Source: SM23-28-2 sp964512285 | GTDB taxonomy: Bacteria; Chloroflexota; Dehalococcoidia; SM23-28-2 | Assembly: GCA_964512285.1 (NCBI GenBank) | Contig: CAZEJO010000002.1 | Span: forward strand, 1 to 64,000 | DNA: 64,000 nucleotides | Reading direction: 5' to 3' | Part shown: positions 44,493-52,350 of the stretch, one piece after another | Numbering within the stretch: position 1 is the stretch's first letter | Layout: every line of letters begins with the position of its first letter | Translations under genes and position numbers: made by a program | The notes under the pieces: generated by a model | What the model was told of the DNA's origin: nothing | The model's database searches: none | Seen by the model: the letters and a program-made list of their open reading frames with translations, nothing else

Positions 44493-46751
44493 ATGTCTAT
44501 GCCTCAGAAGCCGGCGACGAACTCCCAGGCCCCTAAAGGCCAGCCGAGAACAGATTCCCGCGATGTGAGTCGCGCGGAACTGACCCGGCTTCGACGAGGG
44601 GTGCGGCTTAGGCAAGAAGAGATCGAGAGCCTGCGGCGCCGCCTAAAAGACGTCGAGAGCTCGACGAGCTGGCGGCTGGTCCAGAGCATGCGGTCGTTGG
44701 TTTGGTTTTTCGCGCCCCCGGGTAGCCTCCGCTATCGGTTAGCGATCCGAGCAGTGCGATGGGCGTATTCGGCTCTGAGTACCCCGCCCAGCAGGCTAGT
44801 GAAGCAGCCGCTGCGCTGGGCAACGCGAGTAGTACGCGGCCGTCCAGCGCCTCAGCCGGAGGAATCGGTCTTCGTGGCACCGCGGGTGCAGAAGCTACGA
44901 GTAGGCTGCTACGGCGAGCATTCCTGGTCAGTGGGAGGAGGCGCGGTGCACGTGCTGAAGTTCCTGCTGGCCCTCTCCGACTTCTACGACGTGGACCTGC
45001 TGCTTCCTCCTGGGACACCTCTGCGAGACAAGCGATGGTACCGGCAGAATTTGAACATCGATATCGGAAACGTTGAGGTTAAGAGGTACACTGCGGGCGC
45101 GGAGGACAACTACGATATCTGGTTCTCGGCAGCCAATGAGAGCATCGTGCTTGCCAGAACGCCGAAAAGCTTCAACATAGTGTTCTTCCCCTTCGTCGCT
45201 CAGGATGGTAGCGGCATCACGCACATCGCCAACAGCAATTACACCGCTTCCCACGTTAGAGAGCGTTACGGAACTCAGGACGTGATGGTGATCTACCCCT
45301 CCATCGCTCCTGACGAGCTACCCCCCGGCATAAAGGAGCCCATGATCCTGCACGTCAGCCGTTTCACGCTCCCTTCCGCGTTTGCAGACAAGGCTCATCT
45401 AGCGATGATCCAGGCGTTTAAGCGGTTGTGTAGTCGAGGGTTCGAAGGATGGCGACTGGTTCTCGTGGGAGCTACTCTGGATGAGGGCGAGGCAGTATAC
45501 GCTTCCCATCTTGCCCGCCATGCCGGCGGCTTTCCCATCGACATCAGGCCCAACCTATCGGCCGCAGAGCTACGTGACTTGTATTCGAGGGCTTCGATCT
45601 ACTGGCATGCCACGGGATTGTCGCTGTCGGAACCGGCGGCTCAGGAACACTTCGGGCTGACTATTCTAGAGGGGATGGCTGCCGGAGCGGTCCCGATCGT
45701 CTTCAACTCCGGAGGACCGCCGGAGATTGTGACCCACGGAGAGCATGGTTTTCTCTTCAATTCAGTTGAGGAGCTTGTGAACCTAACGTGGGAAGTGGCG
45801 ACCCAACCTGCCCTCTGGAAGAAGCTCTCTCAACGGGCCAACCGACGCTCCTACGACTTCAGCGATGAGGTGATGAAGGACAAGTTGCTATCCACGGTAG
45901 CCAAGTCGGAAAAAGTATCCGTTATTATCGGTACTCACAACAATTGCCAATATTTGAGGGGGACACTAGACACTCTCTTTCGCCACACGCCACCTGGATT
46001 TGAGCTCATCATAGTGAACAACGCTAGTGACGATGGAACGAACATCCTTCTGCAATCTCTCAACTATCCCCACCTGAAGATAATCAACAACAAGGCAAAT
46101 CGTGGCTTTGCCGCATTCAATAATCAGGGCCTGCGCCTCGCCACAAGGCCATACGTTCTCTTCCTCAACGACGATGTGGAGCTTACGCCGGGGTGGCTGG
46201 AGCCATTGATTGAGATGCTAGACCTGCACCCCAAAGTTGGTGCTGTGGGGTCACGTCTCCTGTACCCAGATGGTCGGGTTCAGCATGATGGGAAGATGTT
46301 TCTCGCAAAGGACCGCCTGCCCTACCATGTCAACATCGGTGGACGCCCTGGCGAGGACGAAAGACCGGTGGAGGTCGATACGCTGACGGCGGCTTGCCTC
46401 CTTGGACGCAGAGAACTGGTCGGGTTCTCCGAGGACTACCGGCGCGGATACTATGAGGATACCGACATGTGCCTCCGGATCAAAGAGCAAGGGTATGGCT
46501 TGGTCCTACATCGTGGAAGCGTTGTCATACACTACCACGGGATATCGATGGGCAAGAATCAGAGCGCCACAGAACGGGCTCAGGCCAGGAACCAACGCCT
46601 CTTTTTGAAGCAATGGTCTGCCAAATTCCCGTCGTTAGTCTACATGGCTACGGAAAAGGAGCTTGCCAGCGGCAAGGTGCGCAGCCGGCGGATACTGCCC
46701 GCTGATGTTTTCTCTCAGAGCTGGCCACTGTCCCACCGCTTGGGGCGCTGA
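44493..46751 (+). CDS. Two-domain glycosyltransferase (GT4 + GT2)
   Basis: The 752-aa protein has an N-terminal coiled coil (about 28-55) and a basic amphipathic segment (SSTSWRLVQSMRSLVWFFAPP, 57-76). A GT4-like domain follows (about 125-475, with QEHFGLTILEGMAAGAVPIV and ILHVSRFTL), then a GT2 domain (about 485-720: VSVIIGTHNNCQYLRGTL, IVNNASDDGTN, VLFLNDDVEL, YYEDTDMCLRIKEQG). Both sugar-transfer domains keep their signatures, so it may add two linkages. It follows the methyltransferase after 11 bp. RBS TAGGGGG precedes the ATG. Confidence 0.88.
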   Translation: MSMPQKPATNSQAPKGQPRTDSRDVSRAELTRLRRGVRLRQEEIESLRRRLKDVESSTSWRLVQSMRSLVWFFAPPGSLRYRLAIRAVRWAYSALSTPPSRLVKQPLRWATRVVRGRPAPQPEESVFVAPRVQKLRVGCYGEHSWSVGGGAVHVLKFLLALSDFYDVDLLLPPGTPLRDKRWYRQNLNIDIGNVEVKRYTAGAEDNYDIWFSAANESIVLARTPKSFNIVFFPFVAQDGSGITHIANSNYTASHVRERYGTQDVMVIYPSIAPDELPPGIKEPMILHVSRFTLPSAFADKAHLAMIQAFKRLCSRGFEGWRLVLVGATLDEGEAVYASHLARHAGGFPIDIRPNLSAAELRDLYSRASIYWHATGLSLSEPAAQEHFGLTILEGMAAGAVPIVFNSGGPPEIVTHGEHGFLFNSVEELVNLTWEVATQPALWKKLSQRANRRSYDFSDEVMKDKLLSTVAKSEKVSVIIGTHNNCQYLRGTLDTLFRHTPPGFELIIVNNASDDGTNILLQSLNYPHLKIINNKANRGFAAFNNQGLRLATRPYVLFLNDDVELTPGWLEPLIEMLDLHPKVGAVGSRLLYPDGRVQHDGKMFLAKDRLPYHVNIGGRPGEDERPVEVDTLTAACLLGRRELVGFSEDYRRGYYEDTDMCLRIKEQGYGLVLHRGSVVIHYHGISMGKNQSATERAQARNQRLFLKQWSAKFPSLVYMATEKELASGKVRSRRILPADVFSQSWPLSHRLGR

Positions 46752-46817
46752 GAAGGAGCGGCCACTGCCACGCCGACCGCAGCGGCGTTCGGTCGCCAGG
46801 ATTGACGGGAGGGTAGC

Positions 46818-48098
46818 GTGAGGCTCTGCTTCCTCATGTACCACGGCAGCATGTACTCTGGCGGGCAGGGCATCTATCTTCATTACCTGACCCGCGAACT
46901 GGCCCGCTTGGGCCACGAGGTGCACGTCATCGCCGGCCCTCCCTATCCCGTCATGGCCGAGGGTGTTCAGGTACACCCCCTGGAGAGCTTTAGCTGGCTC
47001 CGCTACCTGGAAGCGCGGCAGGAGTTCCTGGCCAGGTCCAACCCCCTGAAGTTCTTCTATCCGCTAAACCTGTTCGAGCTCACCACCACCCGCGTCGGCA
47101 TCTTGCCCCTGATGTTCACCTTCAGCCTGCGGGCGGTGGCCAAGTTCCAGGAGCTGCACCGGCATGAGCCCTTCGACCTGGTTCACGACAACCAGGGCCT
47201 GGGCATCGGCCTGTTGCTGATGAAGAGCTTCGGCGTGCCGATCGTGGCCACCATCCACCAGCCCTTGTCAGTAGACATGCGCAACGCAGTCGCCCAAGCT
47301 GAGGGTTCGCTCGAGAAGATCCGTCGCGCGGCCTACTACTACCCCCTCTTCATGCAGGAATTCGTCGCCCGCCGCCTGGACGAGATCATCACCGTATCGG
47401 AGGCATCAGCCAGCATGGTGGAGCTCGCCTTCGGCATCCCTAGAGCACGGATGAAGGTGATCTACAACGGCATTGATACGGAGGTGTTCCGTCCCTTGAA
47501 GGTGTCGAAGGAGCGCAATAGCATTATCTACGTAGGCAATTCGGAGGACCGCAACAAGGGCGCCGTCTATCTCCTCCAGGCGTTGCGCCACCTACGCGAC
47601 AGCACCGACTACCACCTGACCCTTGTCGATCGGCCGCGCCAGGAGCTGAAGCTAGTTCCCCGCCTGTTGCGCCGCCACGACCTGAGCACTCGCGTTCGCT
47701 TCACCGGGCGCGTTACCACGCCCCAACTGGTGCGCCACTACTGCCGCGCTCAGATGAGTGTCTGCCCCTCCCTGTACGAAGGGTTTGGCCTGCCCGCCGC
47801 CGAGGCCATGGCCTGCGGCCTGCCGGTGGTAGCCACCTCCGGCGGGGCGCTGCCCGAGGTGGTAGAGGACGGCGTCACCGGCATCCTCGTGCCGCCAGCC
47901 GATGCCCGTGCCCTGGCCGAGGCCATGGACAACCTCATGAGAGACGCCCAACTGCGGCAGCGAATGGGGCAGGCGGGCAGGGAGAGGATCCTGGAGAAGT
48001 TCAGTTGGCGGAAGGCTGCTTTGCAGACCGAGGCCGTCTACCAGCAGGTGTGCCAGCCGAGTCCGGCTGCGGCGTCAAAGCCTGTAACCGCATCGTAG
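46818..48098 (+). CDS. Family 4 glycosyltransferase
   Basis: The 426-aa GT-B enzyme has the acceptor-side start CFLMYHGSMYSGGQGIYLHYL, the donor motif IIYVGNSEDRNKGAVYLLQAL (about residue 233), and the EX7E region LYEGFGLPAAEAMACGLPVVATSGGALPEVVED. It ends the plus-strand glycan operon. GTG start at 46818 with GGGAGG upstream. Its last 98 bp overlap a possible antisense small gene. Confidence 0.9.
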   Translation: MRLCFLMYHGSMYSGGQGIYLHYLTRELARLGHEVHVIAGPPYPVMAEGVQVHPLESFSWLRYLEARQEFLARSNPLKFFYPLNLFELTTTRVGILPLMFTFSLRAVAKFQELHRHEPFDLVHDNQGLGIGLLLMKSFGVPIVATIHQPLSVDMRNAVAQAEGSLEKIRRAAYYYPLFMQEFVARRLDEIITVSEASASMVELAFGIPRARMKVIYNGIDTEVFRPLKVSKERNSIIYVGNSEDRNKGAVYLLQALRHLRDSTDYHLTLVDRPRQELKLVPRLLRRHDLSTRVRFTGRVTTPQLVRHYCRAQMSVCPSLYEGFGLPAAEAMACGLPVVATSGGALPEVVEDGVTGILVPPADARALAEAMDNLMRDAQLRQRMGQAGRERILEKFSWRKAALQTEAVYQQVCQPSPAAASKPVTAS

Positions 48099-48297
48099 CA
48101 AGGCTCCAGCCGATCCAGAAGGCCACCGAGAGAACCCCCAGGCTACCCACCAGAAGAGGGGCAGCCAGCGCCCAGTAGCTGCGCCTTCGCACTCCCTCCA
48201 GCAAGGTGGCTGCGATAGCCAGAGTCGTCCCGCAGATGACGACCCCGTACAGGCGCGACCTGTCCGGCCTCGAACTTAGCCCTACCATCTCCGCCAT
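48001..48297 (-). CDS. Possible small two-TM membrane protein
   Basis: A 98-aa frame whose middle has two hydrophobic segments, RLYGVVICGTTLAIAATLL and YWALAAPLLVGSLGVLSVAF, separated by a basic turn GVRRRS. The C-terminal third overlaps the end of the GT4 gene on the opposite strand and is low in complexity. Only a weak GGGTG element precedes the ATG. It may be a real small membrane protein or chance; no family is recognised. Confidence 0.4.
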   Translation of the reverse strand: MAEMVGLSSRPDRSRLYGVVICGTTLAIAATLLEGVRRRSYWALAAPLLVGSLGVLSVAFWIGWSLATMRLQALTPQPDSAGTPAGRRPRSAKQPSAN

Positions 48298-48315
48298 AGC
48301 ACCCTGAGATAGAAA

Positions 48316-48364
48316 AAGCTAGCGTCCCCAGTAGAACTCGAACCCACAATCGCCTGGTCCGAAG
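48316..48364 (-). pseudogene. Decayed 3' fragment of tRNA-Arg (putative attachment-site remnant)
   Basis: These 49 bases match 52129-52177, the anticodon-to-3'-end part of the intact tRNA-Arg, at 44 of 49 positions, in the same orientation. All five differences are transitions. The 5' half of a tRNA is absent, and the acceptor stem cannot pair. The rest of the 340-bp space 48298-48637 holds no convincing gene. A TATACT near 48510 may be a promoter -10 for the next gene. Confidence 0.75.
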
Positions 48365-48637
48365 TAGGGTTGCTAACCAAATTGGCTAGCAGAATGTTAG
48401 CAACTTCAAGGCGAAATCGCAAGGCGAAAACCTACCACCGTCCCCTCCACGAGCCACTCGATGGCGTCTGGTTGCAGAGAGGGCAACCTATCTCCTTTTG
48501 CGCTATACTTGGGGGAACGACGAGCGCAGCATGGTGCGCCCCTACAGCGTGGAGCCACCTGGAGCGGCTAGAGGGGGCCATCGGCGCCCACGGCTCCGGC
48601 GAGACGCAGGAAGAATAGCAGGACCTGGGAGAAGACA

Positions 48638-49432
48638 ATGAAGCTGACATCCTTGTTACGCCGCGTCCGGAGAGCTACTCAGCGTCCTTCCGTGCATCCA
48701 GATTCCCCCTTGGACATCGACATCAAGGCCGAGGCCTCAAAACTGCACTGGTACCACTGCATCAAGCTCGCGCCGGGCTACACAACTCCGGGGATAGCAG
48801 GTTGGTCAGCGGATACATCCGGCTGGGAAAAGAAGTATCTGTTTCCCTCTGCCAAGGAGCTGCGCGGCAAATCTTTGCTGGACATCGGCACCATGAACGG
48901 GTTCTTCGCCTTTGAAGCGGAGAGGAGAGGCGCCTCCCCTGTGGTGGCTATAGATCGGGATCCTCCCGGCTTCCCTGACGCGAGGGAGGCCTTCAATTTC
49001 GCCGCCCGAGCTCTCGAGTCCCGCGTCACCTATCGGGTACGCTCCGTCTACGACCTCGAACCCACAGATTCCGGCACGTTCGATTTCGTCCTAATGTACG
49101 GAGTCCTGTACCACTTGAAGTTCCCGTTGTATGGCCTGTACCGAGCGGCTAGCGTATGCCGTGACGTCTTTCTCCTCGAGACTCACGTCACTTTGAAGGA
49201 TGATTACTCAAGGCCGATGATGCTCTTCTACCCCGGCAATGAGCTTAACGACGAGCCGACAAACTGGTGGGGACCAAACACACGCTGCGTCGATGCCTTC
49301 GTGGAGCATCTGGGATTCCGCATTGAGAAGCGCCTCACTCATCAACAGGATGTCGCTGGCCTCGCGCCAGCTCGCTACACCGTGTGCTGTCGCCGTGTCC
49401 GGCCGACCCCTCCGCCCTTCAGCGAACTCTAG
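48638..49432 (+). CDS. CmoB-like (DUF1698-type) methyltransferase
   Basis: The 264-aa protein resembles the CmoB family by WYHCIKLAPGYTTPGI (about residue 40), followed by LLDIGTMNGFFAFEAERRGA (SAM motif I), VVAIDRDPP, FDFVLMYGVLYHL and LLETHVTL. True CmoB modifies tRNA wobble uridine and is about 320 aa; this shorter form is more like the glycan-locus methyltransferases of unknown substrate. The stop codon lies inside the first copy of a 135-bp direct repeat, so the last 11 or so codons come from repeat DNA. GGGAG precedes the ATG. Confidence 0.78.
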   Translation: MKLTSLLRRVRRATQRPSVHPDSPLDIDIKAEASKLHWYHCIKLAPGYTTPGIAGWSADTSGWEKKYLFPSAKELRGKSLLDIGTMNGFFAFEAERRGASPVVAIDRDPPGFPDAREAFNFAARALESRVTYRVRSVYDLEPTDSGTFDFVLMYGVLYHLKFPLYGLYRAASVCRDVFLLETHVTLKDDYSRPMMLFYPGNELNDEPTNWWGPNTRCVDAFVEHLGFRIEKRLTHQQDVAGLAPARYTVCCRRVRPTPPPFSEL

Positions 49433-49533
49433 CGCCTATGGCGCGTCCTGGTCTAAGTGAGAAGGCATTCCTGAGATCGGGGTGGAGTTGCCAGCCCCAA
49501 TCCTTAAGCAAAAAAGCCGCCTTGCGGCGGCAG
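49399..49533. repeat. 135-bp direct repeat, copy 1
   Basis: Nearly identical (about 6 mismatches in 135) to 51982-52116. It contains the end of the methyltransferase gene and, at its right end, the stem GCCGCC/GGCGGC. Read on the minus strand, the stem is followed by TTTTTT, which makes it an intrinsic terminator. Confidence 0.92.
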
Positions 49534-49585
49534 CGGTAGGCAGCCAGACCTTAGTGTCGGCCCGCCAGACAGAGAAGGAGTGCCG

Positions 49586-49774
49586 TTGGCCACGCTGAGG
49601 ACCCCCGGCAGAGTCATGACGGCCAAAGCGGGCCCCTGGCTGGCGGTAGCTCTACTCTTCTCTGTGGCCGCCAGCGTCCAGCCCACGCTTGCCCTCATCG
49701 TCGCTCGCTGCAACGGGCGCGACACCGGCCGGCCCTGGTTGCCACCCCTGGTCGCCGCTGCTCTCAGGGAGTAA
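49586..49774 (+). CDS. Possible small membrane or secreted peptide
   Basis: A 62-codon frame from TTG 49586, preceded by AGAAGGAG at five bases. Its middle is hydrophobic (AGPWLAVALLFSVAASV), like a signal peptide or single TM segment, and a short polar tail follows. No homologue is recognised. It may be the truncated start of a lost gene between repeat copy 1 and the next glycosyltransferase. Confidence 0.3.
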   Translation: MATLRTPGRVMTAKAGPWLAVALLFSVAASVQPTLALIVARCNGRDTGRPWLPPLVAAALRE

Positions 49775-49889
49775 ACTCTTGCCCGGTGACTCACCACAAT
49801 CCCAATCCGCTTACACACTTAAGGCACCTCTTCCCCAGACGCAGAATCGATTGACATGGCGGGCGCCGGATGCCCTAATAAGCGTTGTT

Positions 49890-52043
49890 ATGCACGGCAC
49901 ACTCTCCAGCGTAGACGAGGTGCGACAGGCTGCATGGCGCCGGGCGTTATCCAACTTCGCTGTGCGGCTATCTCCGCAGCACCCGCTGGTCGGCCTGGAT
50001 GCGTTAGTCTTGGGTTTGCTGGCCGCCCTCTCTGCCTATATCACCTATCGGCTGTACGCCTTCACCTACGACGACGTCTACCTGGCCTTCACCTACGCAC
50101 GCAACTTGGTCGAGGGCCATGGGTTCGTCTTCAACGGCGAGGAGATCCTCAGCACCCCTGCGCCCTTGTTCGTCCTCTTGTTGGCCCTGGGCAATATTGT
50201 GGTGCCCGACGTCAGCATTCCGGGCGTCGCCAGCCTCATCAATGGGGCTTCCCTCTTTGCTATGGCCGCCACTCTGTATCTGCTGGGCAGTCATCTATCG
50301 GGGCGGACCGTAGGGTTCGCCGTCGCTGTCCTCTCCCTTTTCAATCCACTGATACTCCATTCTTTTGGCAGCGAGACCCCGTTTTTCCTGGCCCTGGTCC
50401 TGGGCGCCTTCTACACATACCTGACCGGTAGGACGTACCTGCCGGCCTTTCTGCTGGCGATGGCGGCTCTGTGCAGAACGGAGGCGGTTATCCCCGGCGT
50501 CATCATCCTGGCCCACCTCCTCTATACCAGACGCCGCGCCGCCTTACCTTTTGTGTCTGCTGGCCTTTTGTCGGTGGCGCCCTGGCTGGTCTTCTCAGGA
50601 GTCTATTTCGGCTCTCCTCTCACCAGCTCCTTCGCCGCCAAGCAGGCCCAGGTGAAAGCGGGAGCCGGCTTCGCATCCTTCCTGGAAGGGGCCAGGGATT
50701 GGGTCCCTAACATCATGCTAGATGGCGACGAAAGGTACCTTCTGGCGGCGCCCCTGGTGGGGCTGGGTCTCCTGGTGCTGGCCACTGGGGACCGTCGCTG
50801 GCTCCTGGTGCTGGCCTGGCCCCTGGCCCAGGCTCTCTTTTATACCCAGCTGGGGATCCACTTCTACTGGTGGTACGCCGCCGCGCCGGGCCTCGGCCTC
50901 AGCATCGTCGCCGGCTTGGCCGTAGGAGTGATCCCCATGGCCTTGAAGATTGTCATCCCCTACGCCCGTGAGAGGGGGGGCAGATTGTTGGTGCTGCGCG
51001 TCGCACAGCCTCAAGAACGGGAATCCTCTCTGCTTCTGCTGGTGTCCATCGCTGGAGCCATCCTGGTGGCGGGCACCGTCGTGGCCTTGGTCTGGACGGG
51101 CCACCATCATCTGACCAGCTTCAAGGACCGGCAGAAAGGCATCAACGATCTCTACACTGCCACCGGCAAATGGCTGCAGGATAACACCCCTCCGAACGCC
51201 TCGCTGGCCTATGCGGAGATCGGCCAGATCTCCTTCTACTCCGACCGCCGGACTATCGACATCCTGGCAGTAGTGACCCCCTCGCAGGTAGACCACTTGG
51301 CCAAGGCCGATTATCTCTGGCCGTACCTGTGCTACGAACCGGACTACATCCTTTACAACCCCGCGCTTTCCATCTGGAACGGGCAGATCAAGACCGAGTC
51401 GTGGTTCAAGCACTCCTACCGAGAGGTGGCAGCTGTCCGGGTCGCCACGTATCCCTTCCCTATGCATGTGTACGAAAGGCAGCCGGCGGCTGCGATCCCG
51501 TTGCCGGTGGAGGAGGTTGACGTACACCAGACCAAGCTAGACTTGGGCTTTTCCCCCGGGCAGATTGGGGGCGGGAACGTCGTGGGCCAGACGTTCCGCT
51601 CAAGGCACGACAACCTCTCGGCGGTGGAGGTGGTGTTCGGCAATGTGGGGCTGGGCAACGCGGCCACCATCGTCTTCCACCTTAAGGCGTCTCCGGTAGG
51701 CGAAGACCTGGTGCGGATGGAGGTGGCGGCGGCCGACCTGGAGCCCAATGCCTATTACGCCTTTCGCTTCCCTGCGATTGCCCAGACCAAAGGGAAGGAG
51801 TTCTACTTCTACTTGGAGGCCGTTGAAGCAGCCCCGGGAAACGGCGTCACCGTCTTCGCTCAGTCCGGGAACCCCTATTCCGACGGCAGCCTCTTTCAAA
51901 ACCACGGAGCCCGCGAAGGCGACCTCGCTTTCAAGACGCGCTATCGGCTGCCCGATTCAGCCATCGACAACGAATGCCGGGCCAGCCGACCCCTCCGCCC
52001 TTCAGCGAACTCTAGCGCCTATGGCGCGTCCTGGTCTAAGTGA
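49890..52043 (+). CDS. Multi-spanning glycosyltransferase (GT39/ArnT-like membrane protein)
   Basis: The membrane protein of about 717 aa has some ten hydrophobic segments in residues 35-420, a luminal-type motif YDDVYLAFTYARNLVEGHG (acidic pair near the first loop, typical of GT-C enzymes), and ALCRTEAVIPGVIILAH. A soluble C-terminal beta-rich domain of about 230 residues follows. It likely uses a lipid-linked sugar. ATG 49890 is a tentative start; the frame stays open 67 codons upstream and no strong ribosome site is seen. The last 20 or so codons lie in copy 2 of the 135-bp repeat, read in a different frame from copy 1. Confidence 0.8.
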   Translation: MHGTLSSVDEVRQAAWRRALSNFAVRLSPQHPLVGLDALVLGLLAALSAYITYRLYAFTYDDVYLAFTYARNLVEGHGFVFNGEEILSTPAPLFVLLLALGNIVVPDVSIPGVASLINGASLFAMAATLYLLGSHLSGRTVGFAVAVLSLFNPLILHSFGSETPFFLALVLGAFYTYLTGRTYLPAFLLAMAALCRTEAVIPGVIILAHLLYTRRRAALPFVSAGLLSVAPWLVFSGVYFGSPLTSSFAAKQAQVKAGAGFASFLEGARDWVPNIMLDGDERYLLAAPLVGLGLLVLATGDRRWLLVLAWPLAQALFYTQLGIHFYWWYAAAPGLGLSIVAGLAVGVIPMALKIVIPYARERGGRLLVLRVAQPQERESSLLLLVSIAGAILVAGTVVALVWTGHHHLTSFKDRQKGINDLYTATGKWLQDNTPPNASLAYAEIGQISFYSDRRTIDILAVVTPSQVDHLAKADYLWPYLCYEPDYILYNPALSIWNGQIKTESWFKHSYREVAAVRVATYPFPMHVYERQPAAAIPLPVEEVDVHQTKLDLGFSPGQIGGGNVVGQTFRSRHDNLSAVEVVFGNVGLGNAATIVFHLKASPVGEDLVRMEVAAADLEPNAYYAFRFPAIAQTKGKEFYFYLEAVEAAPGNGVTVFAQSGNPYSDGSLFQNHGAREGDLAFKTRYRLPDSAIDNECRASRPLRPSANSSAYGASWSK

Positions 52044-52116
52044 GAAAGCACTCCTGAGATCGGGGTGGAGCTGCCAGCCCCAATCCTTAAGCAATAAAGC
52101 CGCCTTGCGGCGGCAG
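51982..52116. repeat. 135-bp direct repeat, copy 2 (includes tRNA-Arg terminator)
   Basis: The partner of 49399-49533. The GT-C gene ends inside it. Its right end, read on the minus strand, is GCCGCC-GCAA-GGCGGC-TTTATT, starting 20 bp after the tRNA-Arg 3' end, so it probably terminates the tRNA transcript. Confidence 0.92.
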
Positions 52117-52135
52117 ATCCGTATCTGAAAGCTAG

Positions 52136-52209
52136 CGCCCCCGGCAGGACTCGAACCCACAACCGCCTGGTCCGAAGCCAGGCGCTCTATCCAATTGAGC
52201 TACGGGGGC
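52136..52209 (-). tRNA. tRNA-Arg (anticodon TCG)
   Basis: A complete cloverleaf: acceptor GCCCCCG/CGGGGGC with discriminator G, D-arm GCTC/GAGC, anticodon stem CCTGG/CCAGG with loop CTTCGGA (anticodon TCG at the usual position), a five-base variable loop, and T-arm GTGGG-TTCGAGT-CCTGC with G-T/T-G pairs. CCA is not encoded. Confidence 0.93.
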
Positions 52210-52350
52210 ACCTTCGACCCATTGACTGAGCCAACCCAAGCTACGGAGTGTTCAACAAGCCCTAGAAAGTTTATCATAGGCCTCGTACGGCCTCAACCGC
52301 GCTTATCTGTCGACAAGCACGCTAGCTCACAACCGCCTGAGGGAGCCAAC

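Noticed and set aside
48316..48395. A second functional tRNA-Arg gene
   Set aside because: Only the 3' half aligns; the acceptor stem and D-arm cannot form.
48370..48618. 82-codon plus-strand frame before the CmoB-like gene
   Set aside because: It has no ribosome site, no hydrophobic or domain pattern, and overlaps the tRNA fragment surroundings.
49239..49460. 73-codon frame ending in the same peptide as the GT-C gene
   Set aside because: It is out of frame with the methyltransferase gene it overlaps, and shares its end only because both read through the 135-bp repeat.
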